DNA of 64,000 bases from Marisediminitalea oceani (GTDB taxonomy: Bacteria > Pseudomonadota > Gammaproteobacteria > Enterobacterales > Alteromonadaceae): the NCBI RefSeq assembly GCF_003731635.1, contig NZ_RCUA01000087.1, forward strand, positions 62,001 through 126,000, given 5' to 3'. Position 1 is the stretch's first letter; each line of letters begins with the position of its first letter. A program made the translations under genes and the position numbers. Shown here in pieces: positions 26,407 through 35,452 of this stretch. Below the pieces are notes generated by a model, which made no database searches, was not told where the DNA came from, and saw only the letters and a program-made list of their open reading frames with translations.

Positions 26407-27564
26407 CTAAATATCCAGCCACTGTAACGGGTTAAGTGCTTTGCCCTTATGGCGTATCTCAAAATACAAATTAGGTGAAGACTGACCGCCACTCTGACCC
26501 AGTAATGCCACGGTCTCGCCTTTGGCCACCGCATCACCGGCCGAGCGCAGCAGTGCCTGATTGTGTCCGTAGACCGACATATAACCATCACCGTGTTCAA
26601 TAATAGTGACCAGGCCGAAGCCTCTCAGCCAGTCAGAATAAATAACCCGGCCATGGGCAATGGCTTTTACCGAACTGCCTTCGCGGCCATCTATCATGAT
26701 CCCTTTCCATCGCACCTGGCCCTGACGACGCTTACCAAATAAACGCCGCAGTGTACCGTTGGCAGGCTTAAGTAACTTTCCCTTTTCGCCGGATAAGCCG
26801 GTTAACTCCTGCGGCACCTGACTGGCCCGCTGAGCACGCTCGATGGCCTCTACCAGTGCCTGTTCCGCTTCTCTTAACTGCGCAATCCGGCTTTCTTCGC
26901 TGGCAATTTTGCTACGCAGCTTTACCAGTGTTTGCTGGCGATCCTGTTGGCGGGCAACCAGTTCATTTTGCTGACGCTCCTGATCGCTCAGCAACGCGGT
27001 TAACTCCTGAGCCTTAGCCTGCAATTCGGCATTAACCTGCTCCAGCTCGGTGACACTTGCTTTAAACTGAGTGATTTCTTTCTGTCGGGCTTCATTCAGG
27101 TATTTGTAGTAAGTCAGCACGCGTTCGAAGCGCGCGGCGTCCTCCTGGTAAAACACCATTTTGGCATAGTCGTAGTTACCGGAGATAAAAGCGGTTCTTA
27201 GCTGACCGCCAAGCAGTTCCTGTTGCTGAGCAATAGCTTGCTCAAGCTCATCACGCCGGCTTTTGAGGCTTTCCTGCTGGTCGCGGTTTTCGGCCAACGC
27301 GGTTTTTGTGTTATTGAGCCGCCGGGCCACTGCACCGATGTCTTTTTCTGATTGTTCCAGCACTAATTGCAGTTCCTGGGCATCGGCTTTACTGCCCTGC
27401 AGTGCCTGTTGACGGGCTTTTAATTCTTCCTGTAGCTCCGCCAGTTCCTGCTCGGCGTCATTACTTTGCGCAAAGACAAGGCCAGCAGGCGATAGCCCAT
27501 ACAACAATGCCACCAGCACAAGGCTGATGGCACAGTTCTTTAGCAACACTATGATGGGCTGCAT
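26407..27564 (-). CDS. envC: murein hydrolase activator EnvC
   Basis: Septal activator of the amidases AmiA and AmiB during division. A signal peptide is followed by a long coiled coil (about residues 35-275, Gln/Glu/Lys/Arg-rich) and a C-terminal LytM domain with SSVKAIAHGRVIYSDWLRGFG and PNLYFEIRHKGKALNPLQWL. The LytM domain lacks the first zinc-binding H-x3-D pair of active M23 peptidases, so it is non-catalytic as in E. coli EnvC. It lies 8 bases downstream of gpmM and upstream of yibQ, the same order as E. coli. Confidence 0.95.
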   Translation of the reverse strand: MQPIIVLLKNCAISLVLVALLYGLSPAGLVFAQSNDAEQELAELQEELKARQQALQGSKADAQELQLVLEQSEKDIGAVARRLNNTKTALAENRDQQESLKSRRDELEQAIAQQQELLGGQLRTAFISGNYDYAKMVFYQEDAARFERVLTYYKYLNEARQKEITQFKASVTELEQVNAELQAKAQELTALLSDQERQQNELVARQQDRQQTLVKLRSKIASEESRIAQLREAEQALVEAIERAQRASQVPQELTGLSGEKGKLLKPANGTLRRLFGKRRQGQVRWKGIMIDGREGSSVKAIAHGRVIYSDWLRGFGLVTIIEHGDGYMSVYGHNQALLRSAGDAVAKGETVALLGQSGGQSSPNLYFEIRHKGKALNPLQWLDI

Positions 27565-27572
27565 ATCTCTAT

Positions 27573-29108
27573 TTAAGATTTTAGAGTCATGATAGTTTTG
27601 CCGGTCATTTCTTCTGGTTGCTCAACGCCCATCAGATGCAACATCGTCGGCGCTACATCGCTGAGTGTGCCGCCCTTACGGGGTTCAGCATCACGACCAA
27701 AGTAAATAAACGGTACAGGCTCACTGGTATGGGCGGTATGAGCCTGGCCAGACTCGTTATCTACCATTTGTTCTGCATTACCGTGGTCAGCAGTGATCAG
27801 GCACTCACCGCCGGTTTTCTTCAGTGCCTCAATTACGCGTCCGATACACTTATCTACTGCTTCACAGGCTTTAACTGCCGCGTCGAAGTCGCCGGTATGA
27901 CCAACCATATCGCCATTTGGATAGTTACAGATGATCACGTCAAACTTGCCGGATTCAATCGCTCCAACCAGTTCGTCCGTGAGTTTTTCTGAGTTCATTT
28001 CCGGCTGCAGATCGTAGGTGGCTACATCGGGTGATGGGATCAGAATACGCTCTTCGCCTTTAAATTCTTTCTCGACACCGCCAGAGAAGAAAAAGGTAAC
28101 GTGGGCGTACTTTTCGGTTTCTGAAATGCGCAGTTGGGTCTTATCCTGCTTTTCCAGCCATTCGCCTAACACATTTACCAGCTTCTCGGCTGGGAAAGCA
28201 ACTGGCGCATCAAAATCTGCCGAGTACTGAGTCAGCATAACAAAGGCCGAAAGCTCTGGTTTAACCGCGAGCTCAAAGCCATCAAAGTTTTTATCAACAA
28301 ATACCTGGGTCAGCTGACGCGCACGGTCGGCACGGAAGTTCATAAAAATAATGGCATCGCCATCTTCTACACTCACGCTTTCGCCAATAACGGTTGGAGG
28401 TACAAATTCATCGTTTTTGCCTGCCTCGTAAGAGGCTTTTAATCCGGCAACTGCTGAATCGGCGGTCGCTTCGCCTTTACCCTGAGTAATCAGGTCGTAA
28501 GCTTTTGTTACCCGATCCCAACGTTTGTCACGGTCCATAGCAAAGTAGCGGCCGATGATAGTAGCTGTTTTACCACAACCTATCTCAGCAAATACCGCAT
28601 CGGCTTTTTCCAGCGACGCTTCAGCGCTTTGTGGCGGCGTATCACGACCATCCAGGAAAGCGTGTAAGTAAACTTTTTTCGCACCGCGGTGAGCAGCCAT
28701 TTTCAGCGCTGCAAAAATATGGTCTTCGTGACTGTGAACACCACCTGGTGAAAGCAGACCCATAATATGTACCGCTTTATCTTTACTTACCGCGTCGTCA
28801 ATGGCTTTTACCAGTGCCGGATTGTGCTCAAACTCGCCGTCTGCAATGGATTTGGTTACTTTGGTAAAGTCCTGATACACCACGCGGCCTGCGCCGAGGT
28901 TAACATGACCTACTTCAGAGTTACCCATTTGACCCTCGGGTAAACCCACATCCAGCCCGGAACCGCTGATTAACGTGTTTGGGTACTCTTTGGTTAAAGC
29001 ATCCAGATTTGGCGTGTTCGCGGCCAGGATGGCATTTTGATCTGCATCCTCACGATATCCCCAGCCATCGAGTACGATTAGTGCCAGTGTCTTCTTGGAT
29101 TGCGTCAT
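27573..29108 (-). CDS. gpmM: 2,3-bisphosphoglycerate-independent phosphoglycerate mutase
   Basis: Manganese-dependent glycolytic enzyme that interconverts 3- and 2-phosphoglycerate. The alkaline-phosphatase fold is seen: [18 protein letters not shown] with metal Asp, the nucleophile Ser64 in [10 protein letters not shown], then [11 protein letters not shown], the phosphatase lid region, and the C-terminal [10 protein letters not shown] and AHTSEPVPF that complete the metal sites. At 511 residues it has the usual length. It is the first gene of gpmM-envC-yibQ and divergent from the yibN-grxC-secB-gpsA group. Confidence 0.97.
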   Translation of the reverse strand: MTQSKKTLALIVLDGWGYREDADQNAILAANTPNLDALTKEYPNTLISGSGLDVGLPEGQMGNSEVGHVNLGAGRVVYQDFTKVTKSIADGEFEHNPALVKAIDDAVSKDKAVHIMGLLSPGGVHSHEDHIFAALKMAAHRGAKKVYLHAFLDGRDTPPQSAEASLEKADAVFAEIGCGKTATIIGRYFAMDRDKRWDRVTKAYDLITQGKGEATADSAVAGLKASYEAGKNDEFVPPTVIGESVSVEDGDAIIFMNFRADRARQLTQVFVDKNFDGFELAVKPELSAFVMLTQYSADFDAPVAFPAEKLVNVLGEWLEKQDKTQLRISETEKYAHVTFFFSGGVEKEFKGEERILIPSPDVATYDLQPEMNSEKLTDELVGAIESGKFDVIICNYPNGDMVGHTGDFDAAVKACEAVDKCIGRVIEALKKTGGECLITADHGNAEQMVDNESGQAHTAHTSEPVPFIYFGRDAEPRKGGTLSDVAPTMLHLMGVEQPEEMTGKTIMTLKS

Positions 29109-29453
29109 GGGTTCTCCTGTAAAATTTCGTTGCCCTTATCAGGCGATGCTGTTCGGGTTAGTTATCCGCTTGCCCGGCTTATTATTAGGTACCGATATTG
29201 TCAGGCTTTGGATTGTTCCGTAGGGCGAGGCATACATTTATATTACCAAACCCTAGAGGGGATTGAAGAGCAGATGTTGAAAAATACCTCAATCAGTTTA
29301 ATTGAGAATGTGAATTAACCAACCGAAGTACAGTAATTTAGCGCGCTTAGCGTTGTATTAACTGGGCTTCCTCCGCGCAAAGCTGGTTTCTGTTGTTTTT
29401 TTCTATATACTTTGCACTCTTTTTTTAACAAACCGATGCATTGGGAAGACGTA
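29109..29453. promoter_or_regulatory. divergent intergenic region gpmM / yibN
   Basis: About 345 bases without a supported gene. A weak hairpin CTCAAT-CAGTTTA-ATTGAG (29289-29307) is the only structure noticed; it has no T run. Promoters for both directions are expected here. Confidence 0.45.
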
Positions 29454-29879
29454 ATGGATCAACTCATCGAATTTGCCAGCAATAACATTATACTGGCGGG
29501 TATCTGGCTGGCGCTGGTTATTATGCTGATTTACAGCTATGTCAGCGGTCTGATTTCCTCTGTCAAAGAAGTCAGTGTGCACGAAATGACATTGCTGATT
29601 AACCGTGAAGATGCAGTGGTTCTTGACACCCGCCCTGCCAACGACTTTAAGGCAGGTCATATCACCGGTGCCCGGCAGATCAAGCCGGAAGAGGTTCGTG
29701 AAAAGAACTTCAGCAAGCTTGAAAAATACAAAGACACGCCCATTATTGTTGTTTGTGCCATGGGTAACAGCGCACGCGGCGTAGCTGCTGCAATGACAAA
29801 AGACGGTTTCAGTAAAGTAAATGTACTGAAAGGCGGCATGAACGCCTGGTCTCAGGCCGGCTTACCCGTTGCTAAATAA
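29454..29879 (+). CDS. yibN: membrane-anchored rhodanese-like protein YibN
   Basis: One N-terminal membrane helix (LAGIWLALVIMLIYSYVSG) followed by a single rhodanese domain with HEMTLLINREDAVVLDTRP and the active-site loop CAMGNSARGVAAA, catalytic Cys present, so sulfur transfer is possible. The frame is open from a TTG at 29412, but the ATG at 29454 has GGAAG just upstream and gives 141 residues, like E. coli YibN (143). It leads the yibN-grxC-secB-gpsA run; this position is conserved in enterics. Confidence 0.93.
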   Translation: MDQLIEFASNNIILAGIWLALVIMLIYSYVSGLISSVKEVSVHEMTLLINREDAVVLDTRPANDFKAGHITGARQIKPEEVREKNFSKLEKYKDTPIIVVCAMGNSARGVAAAMTKDGFSKVNVLKGGMNAWSQAGLPVAK

Positions 29880-29899
29880 TCAACCAAAAGGCCGCTATT

Positions 29900-30157
29900 G
29901 TGAGTAAAGTTGAAATCTACACCAAAGCTTATTGCCCCTTTTGCACCCGGGCAAAAGCCCTGCTCCAGCAAAAAGGTGTTGAATACACTGAGTATGCCAT
30001 CGATGCCGAGCCTGCCTTGCGCGATGTTATGATTGAGCGCGCAAATGGCGGTTATACAGTGCCGCAAATATTCATTAACGACCAGCACATTGGTGGTTGT
30101 GATGATATGTTTGCGCTGGAAAGACAGCAAGAACTGGATCCACTGCTGGCCAGCTAA
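29900..30157 (+). CDS. grxC: glutaredoxin 3
   Basis: 85-residue glutathione-dependent disulfide reductase. The redox motif CPFC lies at residues 12-15 (TKAYCPFCTRAKALL); the TVPQIFINDQHIGGCDD segment carries the cis-Pro and glutathione-binding GGCDD. The start is GTG, 20 bases past the yibN stop. Standard length and composition. Confidence 0.97.
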   Translation: MSKVEIYTKAYCPFCTRAKALLQQKGVEYTEYAIDAEPALRDVMIERANGGYTVPQIFINDQHIGGCDDMFALERQQELDPLLAS

Positions 30158-30196
30158 TTATTCTTATAAAATTTAAAATTACACTTAGGTAAAAAC

Positions 30197-30703
30197 ATGT
30201 CTGAAGAAAACCAAAGCAATCAAGAAAACGCCGCTGCCGGCCAGGGTCAAACGCCACAGTTCAACATTCAGCGTATCTACACAAAAGACATTTCTTTTGA
30301 GTCTCCGAACGCACCAGGTATCTTCACTAAAGAGTGGAAGCCAGAAATCAAACTGGACATCGATACCTCTACTGACAAACTGGATGGTAACCTGTTCGAA
30401 GTTGTTCTGTCGGTTACCGTTACAGCCACCATGGGCGAAGAAACTGCATTCCTGTGTGAAGTAGAGCAAGCCGGTATTTTCATGATTGGTGACATGCCAG
30501 AACAAAACAAAGCGCACATGCTGGGTTCTTTCTGTCCGAACACGCTGTTCCCATATGCTCGTGAAACTATTTCTAACCTGGTTAATCGCGGTACCTTCCC
30601 GCCGTTAAACCTGGCGCCGGTAAACTTTGACGCGATCTTTGCTGCATACATGCAAAAACGTGCTCAGGAAGCTCAGGCATCTCAGCAACAACTGGACGCC
30701 TAA
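30197..30703 (+). CDS. secB: protein-export chaperone SecB
   Basis: Cytoplasmic tetrameric chaperone that keeps preproteins unfolded and hands them to SecA. At 168 residues it has normal length; the sequence [19 protein letters not shown] at the N-terminus, [12 protein letters not shown] in the middle and [15 protein letters not shown], then [17 protein letters not shown], are strongly conserved. The first 20 residues are Asn/Gln/Ala-rich and disordered. gpsA begins 8 bases after its stop, so the two are co-transcribed, as in E. coli. Confidence 0.98.
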   Translation: MSEENQSNQENAAAGQGQTPQFNIQRIYTKDISFESPNAPGIFTKEWKPEIKLDIDTSTDKLDGNLFEVVLSVTVTATMGEETAFLCEVEQAGIFMIGDMPEQNKAHMLGSFCPNTLFPYARETISNLVNRGTFPPLNLAPVNFDAIFAAYMQKRAQEAQASQQQLDA

Positions 30704-30710
30704 GACGCCC

Positions 30711-31712
30711 ATGAATGATGCGTCGGTTACCGTTCTTGGAGCAGGCTCCTATGGCACTGCTCTGGCTATCTGTTTAGCCCGTAACAATACACCCACCGTA
30801 CTGTGGGGCAGAGACGCCAAACAGTTATCTGTTATGGCTGACAGCCGCCAGAACGAACGGTATCTGCCCGGCGCCTCCTTTCCCGATGCGCTCTCGGTTG
30901 AGAGCGATTTAGCCTCTGCTGTTGCGCACAGTCGCGATATTCTGGTGGTGGTACCAAGCCATGCCTTTAAAGGCATGCTTGAGCAATTAGCGCCGTTACT
31001 GCACGACTCTCAGCGAATTGTGTGGGCCACCAAAGGCCTAGAGCCGGGCAGCGGTCGTCTGCTCAAAGAAGTTGCTTTGGAAGTGCTGGGTGATAAATAC
31101 CCGCTGGCAGTGTTATCAGGGCCGACTTTCGCCAAAGAAATGGCGGCGGGATTACCCACGGCTATCTCACTGTCTTCCACTGACGATGAGTTTATCGACG
31201 CCATGGCAGCCAAACTGCATTGCGCCCGTTCATTTCGGGTTTACAAAAACCCCGACTTTACCGGTGTGCAACTTGGCGGCGCGGTTAAGAACGTAATTGC
31301 CATTGGTGCCGGGCTGGCCGATGGGCTGGGTTTTGGTGCCAATGCCCGTACTGCGTTAATTACCCGCGGACTGGCTGAACTGACCCGTTTGGGCGTTCAG
31401 GCCGGCGCGCAGCCAGAAACCTTTATGGGTATGGCCGGGTTAGGCGATCTGGTGCTTACCTGTACTGACAACCAGTCCCGTAATCGCCGCTTCGGCCTTG
31501 CTTTGGGTAAAGGCACATCGGTGGACAACGCCATGGAAGAAATCGGTCAGGTAGTAGAAGGCTACCGCAACACCGAAGAAGTGGTTATCCTGGCTCGTAA
31601 GCTGGGCGTGGAAATGCCCATTTGCGAACAGATTTATGCGGTACTTTACGAGGGCAAATCGCCTAAAGACGCCGCCCTGGCCTTACTGGGCAGAGAGCTA
31701 ACGTCGGAATGA
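30711..31712 (+). CDS. gpsA: glycerol-3-phosphate dehydrogenase [NAD(P)+]
   Basis: Makes sn-glycerol 3-phosphate for phospholipid synthesis. The Rossmann motif [10 protein letters not shown] is at residues 9-18, then [44 protein letters not shown] with the catalytic Lys in [13 protein letters not shown], and [12 protein letters not shown]. The frame is open from 30627 inside secB, but the ATG at 30711 gives the family's usual 333 residues. It ends the yibN-grxC-secB-gpsA run; cysE, which follows in E. coli, is not here. Confidence 0.97.
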   Translation: MNDASVTVLGAGSYGTALAICLARNNTPTVLWGRDAKQLSVMADSRQNERYLPGASFPDALSVESDLASAVAHSRDILVVVPSHAFKGMLEQLAPLLHDSQRIVWATKGLEPGSGRLLKEVALEVLGDKYPLAVLSGPTFAKEMAAGLPTAISLSSTDDEFIDAMAAKLHCARSFRVYKNPDFTGVQLGGAVKNVIAIGAGLADGLGFGANARTALITRGLAELTRLGVQAGAQPETFMGMAGLGDLVLTCTDNQSRNRRFGLALGKGTSVDNAMEEIGQVVEGYRNTEEVVILARKLGVEMPICEQIYAVLYEGKSPKDAALALLGRELTSE

Positions 31713-31748
31713 GATAAATCTCCCTACAGCACGAATCAAGGATGATTG

Positions 31749-32534
31749 ATGCGACTTTTTTGGTACTCTCTAATATATTCATTGCTCGTAGGCTGCGCCT
31801 CCCCTGACAATACCACTATTCACGAGCAAGAAAATGAATACATTGGTATACAAAATGGACAGCTAGTTTTTAATAGTGGCATAACAAAACAATCAAAAGT
31901 TGAACTATTCAAAGCATTTCAGTCGGCATCAGTAATTCCAAATCGCCTTTTAGTTTCCAGTAAAGGGGGAGACATAGAACAAGCTCTGGAAATAGGTCGC
32001 TGGATTCATCACCATAAACTTGATGTTGAAGTAACAAAGTTCTGTTTCTCCTCTTGTGCAAATTATATCTTTCCTGCCGGAGTCAATAAGTTCTTAAGAA
32101 AAGACTCTATTCTGCTTTGGCATGGCAGTGCCTGGCAGCAGTCTTGGCGGATACCAGACACTGCAATCAATATGTCAGAACAAGATATTAGGAAGCTGTT
32201 TACGAACTTAAGGACGGAAGAATCACTATTTTTCGACGAAATTGGTGTAGATAACCTGTTGACTGTATACGGACAACATATTGATTCACTAATAGATCAT
32301 TTTTGGAGAATGATTGGACGAGGGTCTATTGGATTCGACTACTCACTTAATGATTTAGAACGACTTGGGCTAACAAATATTCGATTAATTGACGGCGATT
32401 GGAACTGGCGAGATTCAAATACAGATAAATCGCATCTGATAAAACGAGTTAAATTAGACGACAACTATCAGTTTGAGAGGCTTCGCTTTGATAAAAATGA
32501 CGCCGAATCAATACCTCTCATACTAAAAAATTAA
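31749..32534 (+). CDS. ClpP-like periplasmic lipoprotein, AT-rich orphan gene
   Basis: 261 residues. A lipoprotein signal (MRLFWYSLIYSLLVGCAS, lipobox LVGC) anchors it. The middle contains LLVSSKGGDIEQALEIGRWI and VTKFCFSSCANYIFPAG, the pattern of periplasmic ClpP/crotonase-fold serine proteases of the COG3904 kind, with a candidate nucleophile Ser in CFSSCAN between two cysteines; LLWHGSAW follows, with a candidate His. The ATG at 31749 has AAGGA 7 bases upstream; an earlier in-frame TTG does not. The codon use is visibly richer in A/T than neighbours, and it splits gpsA from trmL, which suggests a recent arrival. It converges on trmL with 6 bases between. Proteolytic role is an inference. 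Confidence 0.75.
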   Translation: MRLFWYSLIYSLLVGCASPDNTTIHEQENEYIGIQNGQLVFNSGITKQSKVELFKAFQSASVIPNRLLVSSKGGDIEQALEIGRWIHHHKLDVEVTKFCFSSCANYIFPAGVNKFLRKDSILLWHGSAWQQSWRIPDTAINMSEQDIRKLFTNLRTEESLFFDEIGVDNLLTVYGQHIDSLIDHFWRMIGRGSIGFDYSLNDLERLGLTNIRLIDGDWNWRDSNTDKSHLIKRVKLDDNYQFERLRFDKNDAESIPLILKN

Positions 32535-32540
32535 TATGGC

Positions 32541-33005
32541 TTAACGCGCACCGTCGTAACCAAACTGACGCCAGGACTCATACACAAATACCGATACCGC
32601 ATTCGACAGATTCATGCTTCGACTATCTGGCAGCATAGGAATGCGCACCCGTTGCCCGGGCGGTAACGAGTCGATGATGTCATCGGGTAATCCGCGGGTT
32701 TCCGGCCCGAACAATAACGCGTCACCCTTTTTGTATTGCACATCAGAGTGAAACGCTTTGCCTTTGGTGGTACATGCAAATACCCGTGCTGGCTGACGCT
32801 CTTCAAGAAAACGCTCGAAACTGGCATAGCGCTTAACTTCTGCAAACTCGTGATAATCCAGCCCTGCCCGACGCACCCGTTTATCATCCCAGTCAAAACC
32901 CAACGGCTCGATAAGATGCAGTGCATAACCGGTATTGGCACACAGGCGAATAATGTTACCGGTGTTAGGTGGAATTTCTGGCTGGTATAACACGATGTCT
33001 AACAT
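32541..33005 (-). CDS. trmL: tRNA (cytidine/uridine-34-2'-O)-methyltransferase TrmL
   Basis: SPOUT-class methyltransferase that modifies the wobble ribose of tRNA-Leu isoacceptors with S-adenosylmethionine. The 154-residue protein matches E. coli TrmL along its length: [30 protein letters not shown], then the deep trefoil knot region [31 protein letters not shown]. Transcribed against the gpsA-lipoprotein run. In E. coli it is close to the same secB cluster, so the synteny is retained. Confidence 0.96.
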   Translation of the reverse strand: MLDIVLYQPEIPPNTGNIIRLCANTGYALHLIEPLGFDWDDKRVRRAGLDYHEFAEVKRYASFERFLEERQPARVFACTTKGKAFHSDVQYKKGDALLFGPETRGLPDDIIDSLPPGQRVRIPMLPDSRSMNLSNAVSVFVYESWRQFGYDGAR

Positions 33006-33060
33006 GCTGGTTCACTCTTTTCTAAGTCGGGCGGCATTATGAGAGGTTTCGTGCAGCCGG

Positions 33061-34041
33061 TCAAAATTCGCTGCTAAAGAAATCGAATATACGCTTCATC
33101 ACCGGTTGGCGAATGGTGTCTTTCTCAATCAGAATTTCATGGCGGGCAGCTTCTACCAGAATATATTCGGCATCCGGCATGTTCGCTACTACCCTTTGCT
33201 GGCGCTTATTGTCGACCACGGTATCTTCGCCAGCTCCGAACACCAGGGCAGGCAATGTAATTTGCTGCGCATGTTGTTCCACCTTCCACATGGCGGCACT
33301 GGCCGCGGCAAGCCATTGCGGAGTTACTCCGCCTAGCTGAATCTCGGGCTGTTCAGCGTACAGGTTTCTGAATAACTGATAACGTATCTCACTACTGGTA
33401 AGCCGGTTAACCATAAAATCATCGGCATGATAATCGCGCTGACCAAAAAAATAGCCCGAACTCCCCGGCAGCAGCCAGTTGGCGCAGCGGTTAACTCCGA
33501 TTAAAACTTTAGCCAGCCATTCGGGTAAAGCCGGACGAATCCCAAACATGGGCGAACCAAATACCACCCGATTAAACTGGGCAGGCCGTTGCAGGATAGT
33601 TAGCGCACCAATGGCTGAGCCCATGGAATGGCACAGCAGATTTAACGCCCCGCGCTGCTGTGGGGTAACAATCTCATCGATAAAGTGGCACATGTCATCC
33701 ACATAGTGCTGAAAATCGTCGATGTATCCCTGGTGAGGATTAACCGTCATACGGCCAGACAGCCCCTGCCCCCGGTGATCAAGCACAAATACCGCAAAAC
33801 CGTTGCGGTAAAGCTCATAAATCACTTCTTTATATTTAAGCAGTGATTCAATGCGGCCAGAGCTGATAAGCACCGATTGCCTGGCTTGCTCGGGAACACA
33901 GAAGGCATAACTAACTCTGATATCACCGTTTCCCTGAAAACTTCCCTGGGTCACATGCGTCTGCCAGAACGGCACAATGTGCTCTGAGAATTGTTGTTCT
34001 AACCGGGATTCGGTACACAGGTACCAGTTATGCTCTGTCAT
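33061..34041 (-). CDS. pldB: lysophospholipase L2-type alpha/beta hydrolase
   Basis: Alpha/beta hydrolase with the E. coli PldB signature in order: SGRIESLLKYKEVIYELYRNGF, VFVLDHRGQGLSGRM, FQHYVDDMCHF and the nucleophile elbow CHSMGS (GxSxG-like with Cys replacing the first Gly; the E. coli protein has AHSMGG). The Asp/His region comes late (GAGEDTVVDNKRQQ and EAARHEILIEKD). Predicted to hydrolyse lysophospholipids at the inner membrane. There is no signal peptide. It stands alone, divergent from the TonB-C gene. Confidence 0.88.
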   Translation of the reverse strand: MTEHNWYLCTESRLEQQFSEHIVPFWQTHVTQGSFQGNGDIRVSYAFCVPEQARQSVLISSGRIESLLKYKEVIYELYRNGFAVFVLDHRGQGLSGRMTVNPHQGYIDDFQHYVDDMCHFIDEIVTPQQRGALNLLCHSMGSAIGALTILQRPAQFNRVVFGSPMFGIRPALPEWLAKVLIGVNRCANWLLPGSSGYFFGQRDYHADDFMVNRLTSSEIRYQLFRNLYAEQPEIQLGGVTPQWLAAASAAMWKVEQHAQQITLPALVFGAGEDTVVDNKRQQRVVANMPDAEYILVEAARHEILIEKDTIRQPVMKRIFDFFSSEF

Positions 34042-34145
34042 AGGATTTACAGGGATGTTGCCAAATGGTGTTCAGCTTGAATTAATCCCCCCCTGATGGC
34101 AATGTAATTTTGGTTATAGCGACATTCACGAAAAAGGAAAATCGA

Positions 34146-34538
34146 ATGAACAAAGCAATCAGGATGCTGGGATTGGGCGCGTTAATAGCGTTTTGTAGCA
34201 CAGCCTGGGCAGCCACCCAACCGCCAAGACAAGCCCCCACAATGTCTGCCGATGATATTGAGCTGGCCGAATCCAGTTTAATTGTGCGTATTGACCCCAA
34301 ATACCCGTCTCAGGCCGCCCGCGACGGCCTGGAAGGTTGGGTTATGCTGTCTTACAACATCGATAAGCATGGCAGCGTTAGCGATATTGCGGTGCTCGAC
34401 GCCAGCCCCAAAGGGATCTTCGACCGCGAAGCTCGCAGGGCACTGGCTAAATGGCGCTATAAACCCGCCGTTAAAGGCGGCAAAACACAGGCTGTACCAG
34501 GCGTAATGGTGTTACTGGAGTTTAACCTTAGCGACTAA
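34146..34538 (+). CDS. exported stand-alone TonB C-terminal domain protein
   Basis: 130 residues: a signal peptide (KAIRMLGLGALIAFCSTAWA) and then only the TonB C-terminal fold, with RIDPKYPSQAARDGLEGWVMLSYNIDKHGSVSDIAVLDASP and ARRALAKWRYKPA. The typical TonB membrane anchor and Pro-rich spacer are missing, so it is not a classical energy transducer; it may bind TonB boxes or compete in the periplasm. The ATG at 34146 has a good purine-rich site (AAAAGGAAAA), better than the earlier in-frame ATG at 34110. It is between pldB and mgsA with no operon partner. Function not known. Confidence 0.87.
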   Translation: MNKAIRMLGLGALIAFCSTAWAATQPPRQAPTMSADDIELAESSLIVRIDPKYPSQAARDGLEGWVMLSYNIDKHGSVSDIAVLDASPKGIFDREARRALAKWRYKPAVKGGKTQAVPGVMVLLEFNLSD

Positions 34539-34548
34539 ATGGCGGTGT

Positions 34549-34965
34549 TTACTTACCGTAATCCGGCACCAGACGCTGATGACCGGCATCGCTGAACAAG
34601 GGCGAAGTGACCACCAGATCGGCGGTAGCCGGGGTACAGGCTACCGGAACATTCCATACAGAACACAATCTCAGCAGCGCTTTAACATCGGGGTCGTGAG
34701 GCGCCGGATTGAGTGGATCCCAAAAGAAAAACAACGCATCGAGCTTATTTTCCGCGATAAGTGCCCCGATTTGCTGATCCCCGCCGAGCGGCCCGCTTTT
34801 ATAGCGATGCACTGACAAACCAGTTTCATCACTGATTAATTTCCCCGTTGTGCCAGTGGCAACCAGATTAAACGGGGCTAATAACGCCTTGTGGTGTTTG
34901 ACCCATTGGAGTAATTCGGCTTTTTTGTGGTCGTGGGCGACCAGAGCAACAGTGCGGGCTGTCAT
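34549..34965 (-). CDS. mgsA: methylglyoxal synthase
   Basis: Converts dihydroxyacetone phosphate to methylglyoxal, a bypass of lower glycolysis under sugar-phosphate stress. The 138-residue protein contains [23 protein letters not shown] with phosphate-binding residues, [16 protein letters not shown], and [21 protein letters not shown]. The catalytic aspartate is in GGDQ. It converges with the TonB-C gene, 10 bases apart, and is divergent from the arg operon leader. Confidence 0.96.
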   Translation of the reverse strand: MTARTVALVAHDHKKAELLQWVKHHKALLAPFNLVATGTTGKLISDETGLSVHRYKSGPLGGDQQIGALIAENKLDALFFFWDPLNPAPHDPDVKALLRLCSVWNVPVACTPATADLVVTSPLFSDAGHQRLVPDYGK

Positions 34966-35078
34966 GGGATATCCTGTTTTTATTTGTATGATTTTTGGCG
35001 AACTATGGCAAATCCTGCTACATCCGGCAAGAAATACAACATAAATTGTTGAAAAACCGTAAAGCCATTCATTTCCTT

Positions 35079-35113
35079 TAAATATTTATACAAAATTATT
35101 GCATAAATATGCC
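35079..35113. promoter_or_regulatory. tandem ARG boxes (ArgR operator) of the argC operon
   Basis: Box 1 TAAATATTTATACA (35079-35092) matches 12 of 14 positions of TGMATWWWWATKCA; box 2 TGCATAAATATGCC (35100-35113) matches 13 of 14. Starts are 21 bases apart, the exact spacing of paired ArgR boxes in E. coli. Box 2 covers the -35 region of the candidate promoter, consistent with arginine-dependent repression. Confidence 0.75.
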
Positions 35114-35126
35114 AAGATTGTATCAT
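35099..35126 (+). promoter_or_regulatory. candidate sigma-70 promoter of the arginine operon
   Basis: TTGCAT (35099-35104), a 16-base spacer, and TATCAT (35121-35126, 5 of 6 to consensus). The -35 lies in ARG box 2. The implied transcript start near 35133 leaves a leader of about 320 bases before argC. Confidence 0.5.
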
Positions 35127-35206
35127 TAGCAGCAATTAAGATTCCGCACATTGTCTGTGCCTGACTAAACTATCAGTGTAGCGGAAGAAAATGACAGGAT
35201 TAGGAC

Positions 35207-35329
35207 ATGAATATTAAAACCAACCGGCATTTCCCTGCGGTTGCTTTATCACAGTTTAGCTCTCCCCTGGCTGGCTACACTATGCAGTGCCTGTGGCGAC
35301 GATGGAGTTCATCAACGCCGAAGAAGTAA
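35207..35329 (+). CDS. putative 40-codon leader peptide of the arginine operon
   Basis: Small reading frame in the argC leader, starting MNIKTNRHFPAVALSQFSSP and ending WRRWSSSTPKK. AGGA lies 7 bases before the ATG. It has three arginine codons, two of them adjacent (CGA-CGA at 35297-35302); CGA is slowly decoded in E. coli, especially in tandem. The stop lies 20 bases before the stem of a strong terminator. Position and codons suit a leader peptide that senses arginyl-tRNA. No homologue is known to me, and translation is not proven. Confidence 0.45.
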   Translation: MNIKTNRHFPAVALSQFSSPLAGYTMQCLWRRWSSSTPKK

Positions 35330-35348
35330 TGCACTAGTATGCGTAGCG

Positions 35349-35417
35349 CACTTTTTACCTTTGTGGTTTTATCGGCCTGCTCACAAGCACCAACACAAAG
35401 GTAAAAAGTGTTTTTTT
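35349..35417 (+). terminator. strong terminator-like hairpin in the argC leader (putative attenuator)
   Basis: CACTTTTTACCTTTGTG at 35349-35365 and its exact complement at 35394-35410 form a 17-bp perfect stem, with a 28-base loop and a T7 tract at 35411-35417. It lies 36 bases before argC, and transcription from the upstream promoter must pass it to reach argC-argA, so it can only act conditionally or partly. Confidence 0.7.
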
Positions 35418-35452
35418 AATTTTGTAACCAATCAATTTCAAACGATCAGATT

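Noticed and set aside
29100-29318. A 72-codon plus-strand frame between gpmM and yibN
   Set aside because: Overlaps the gpmM start on the other strand; composition is not protein-like.
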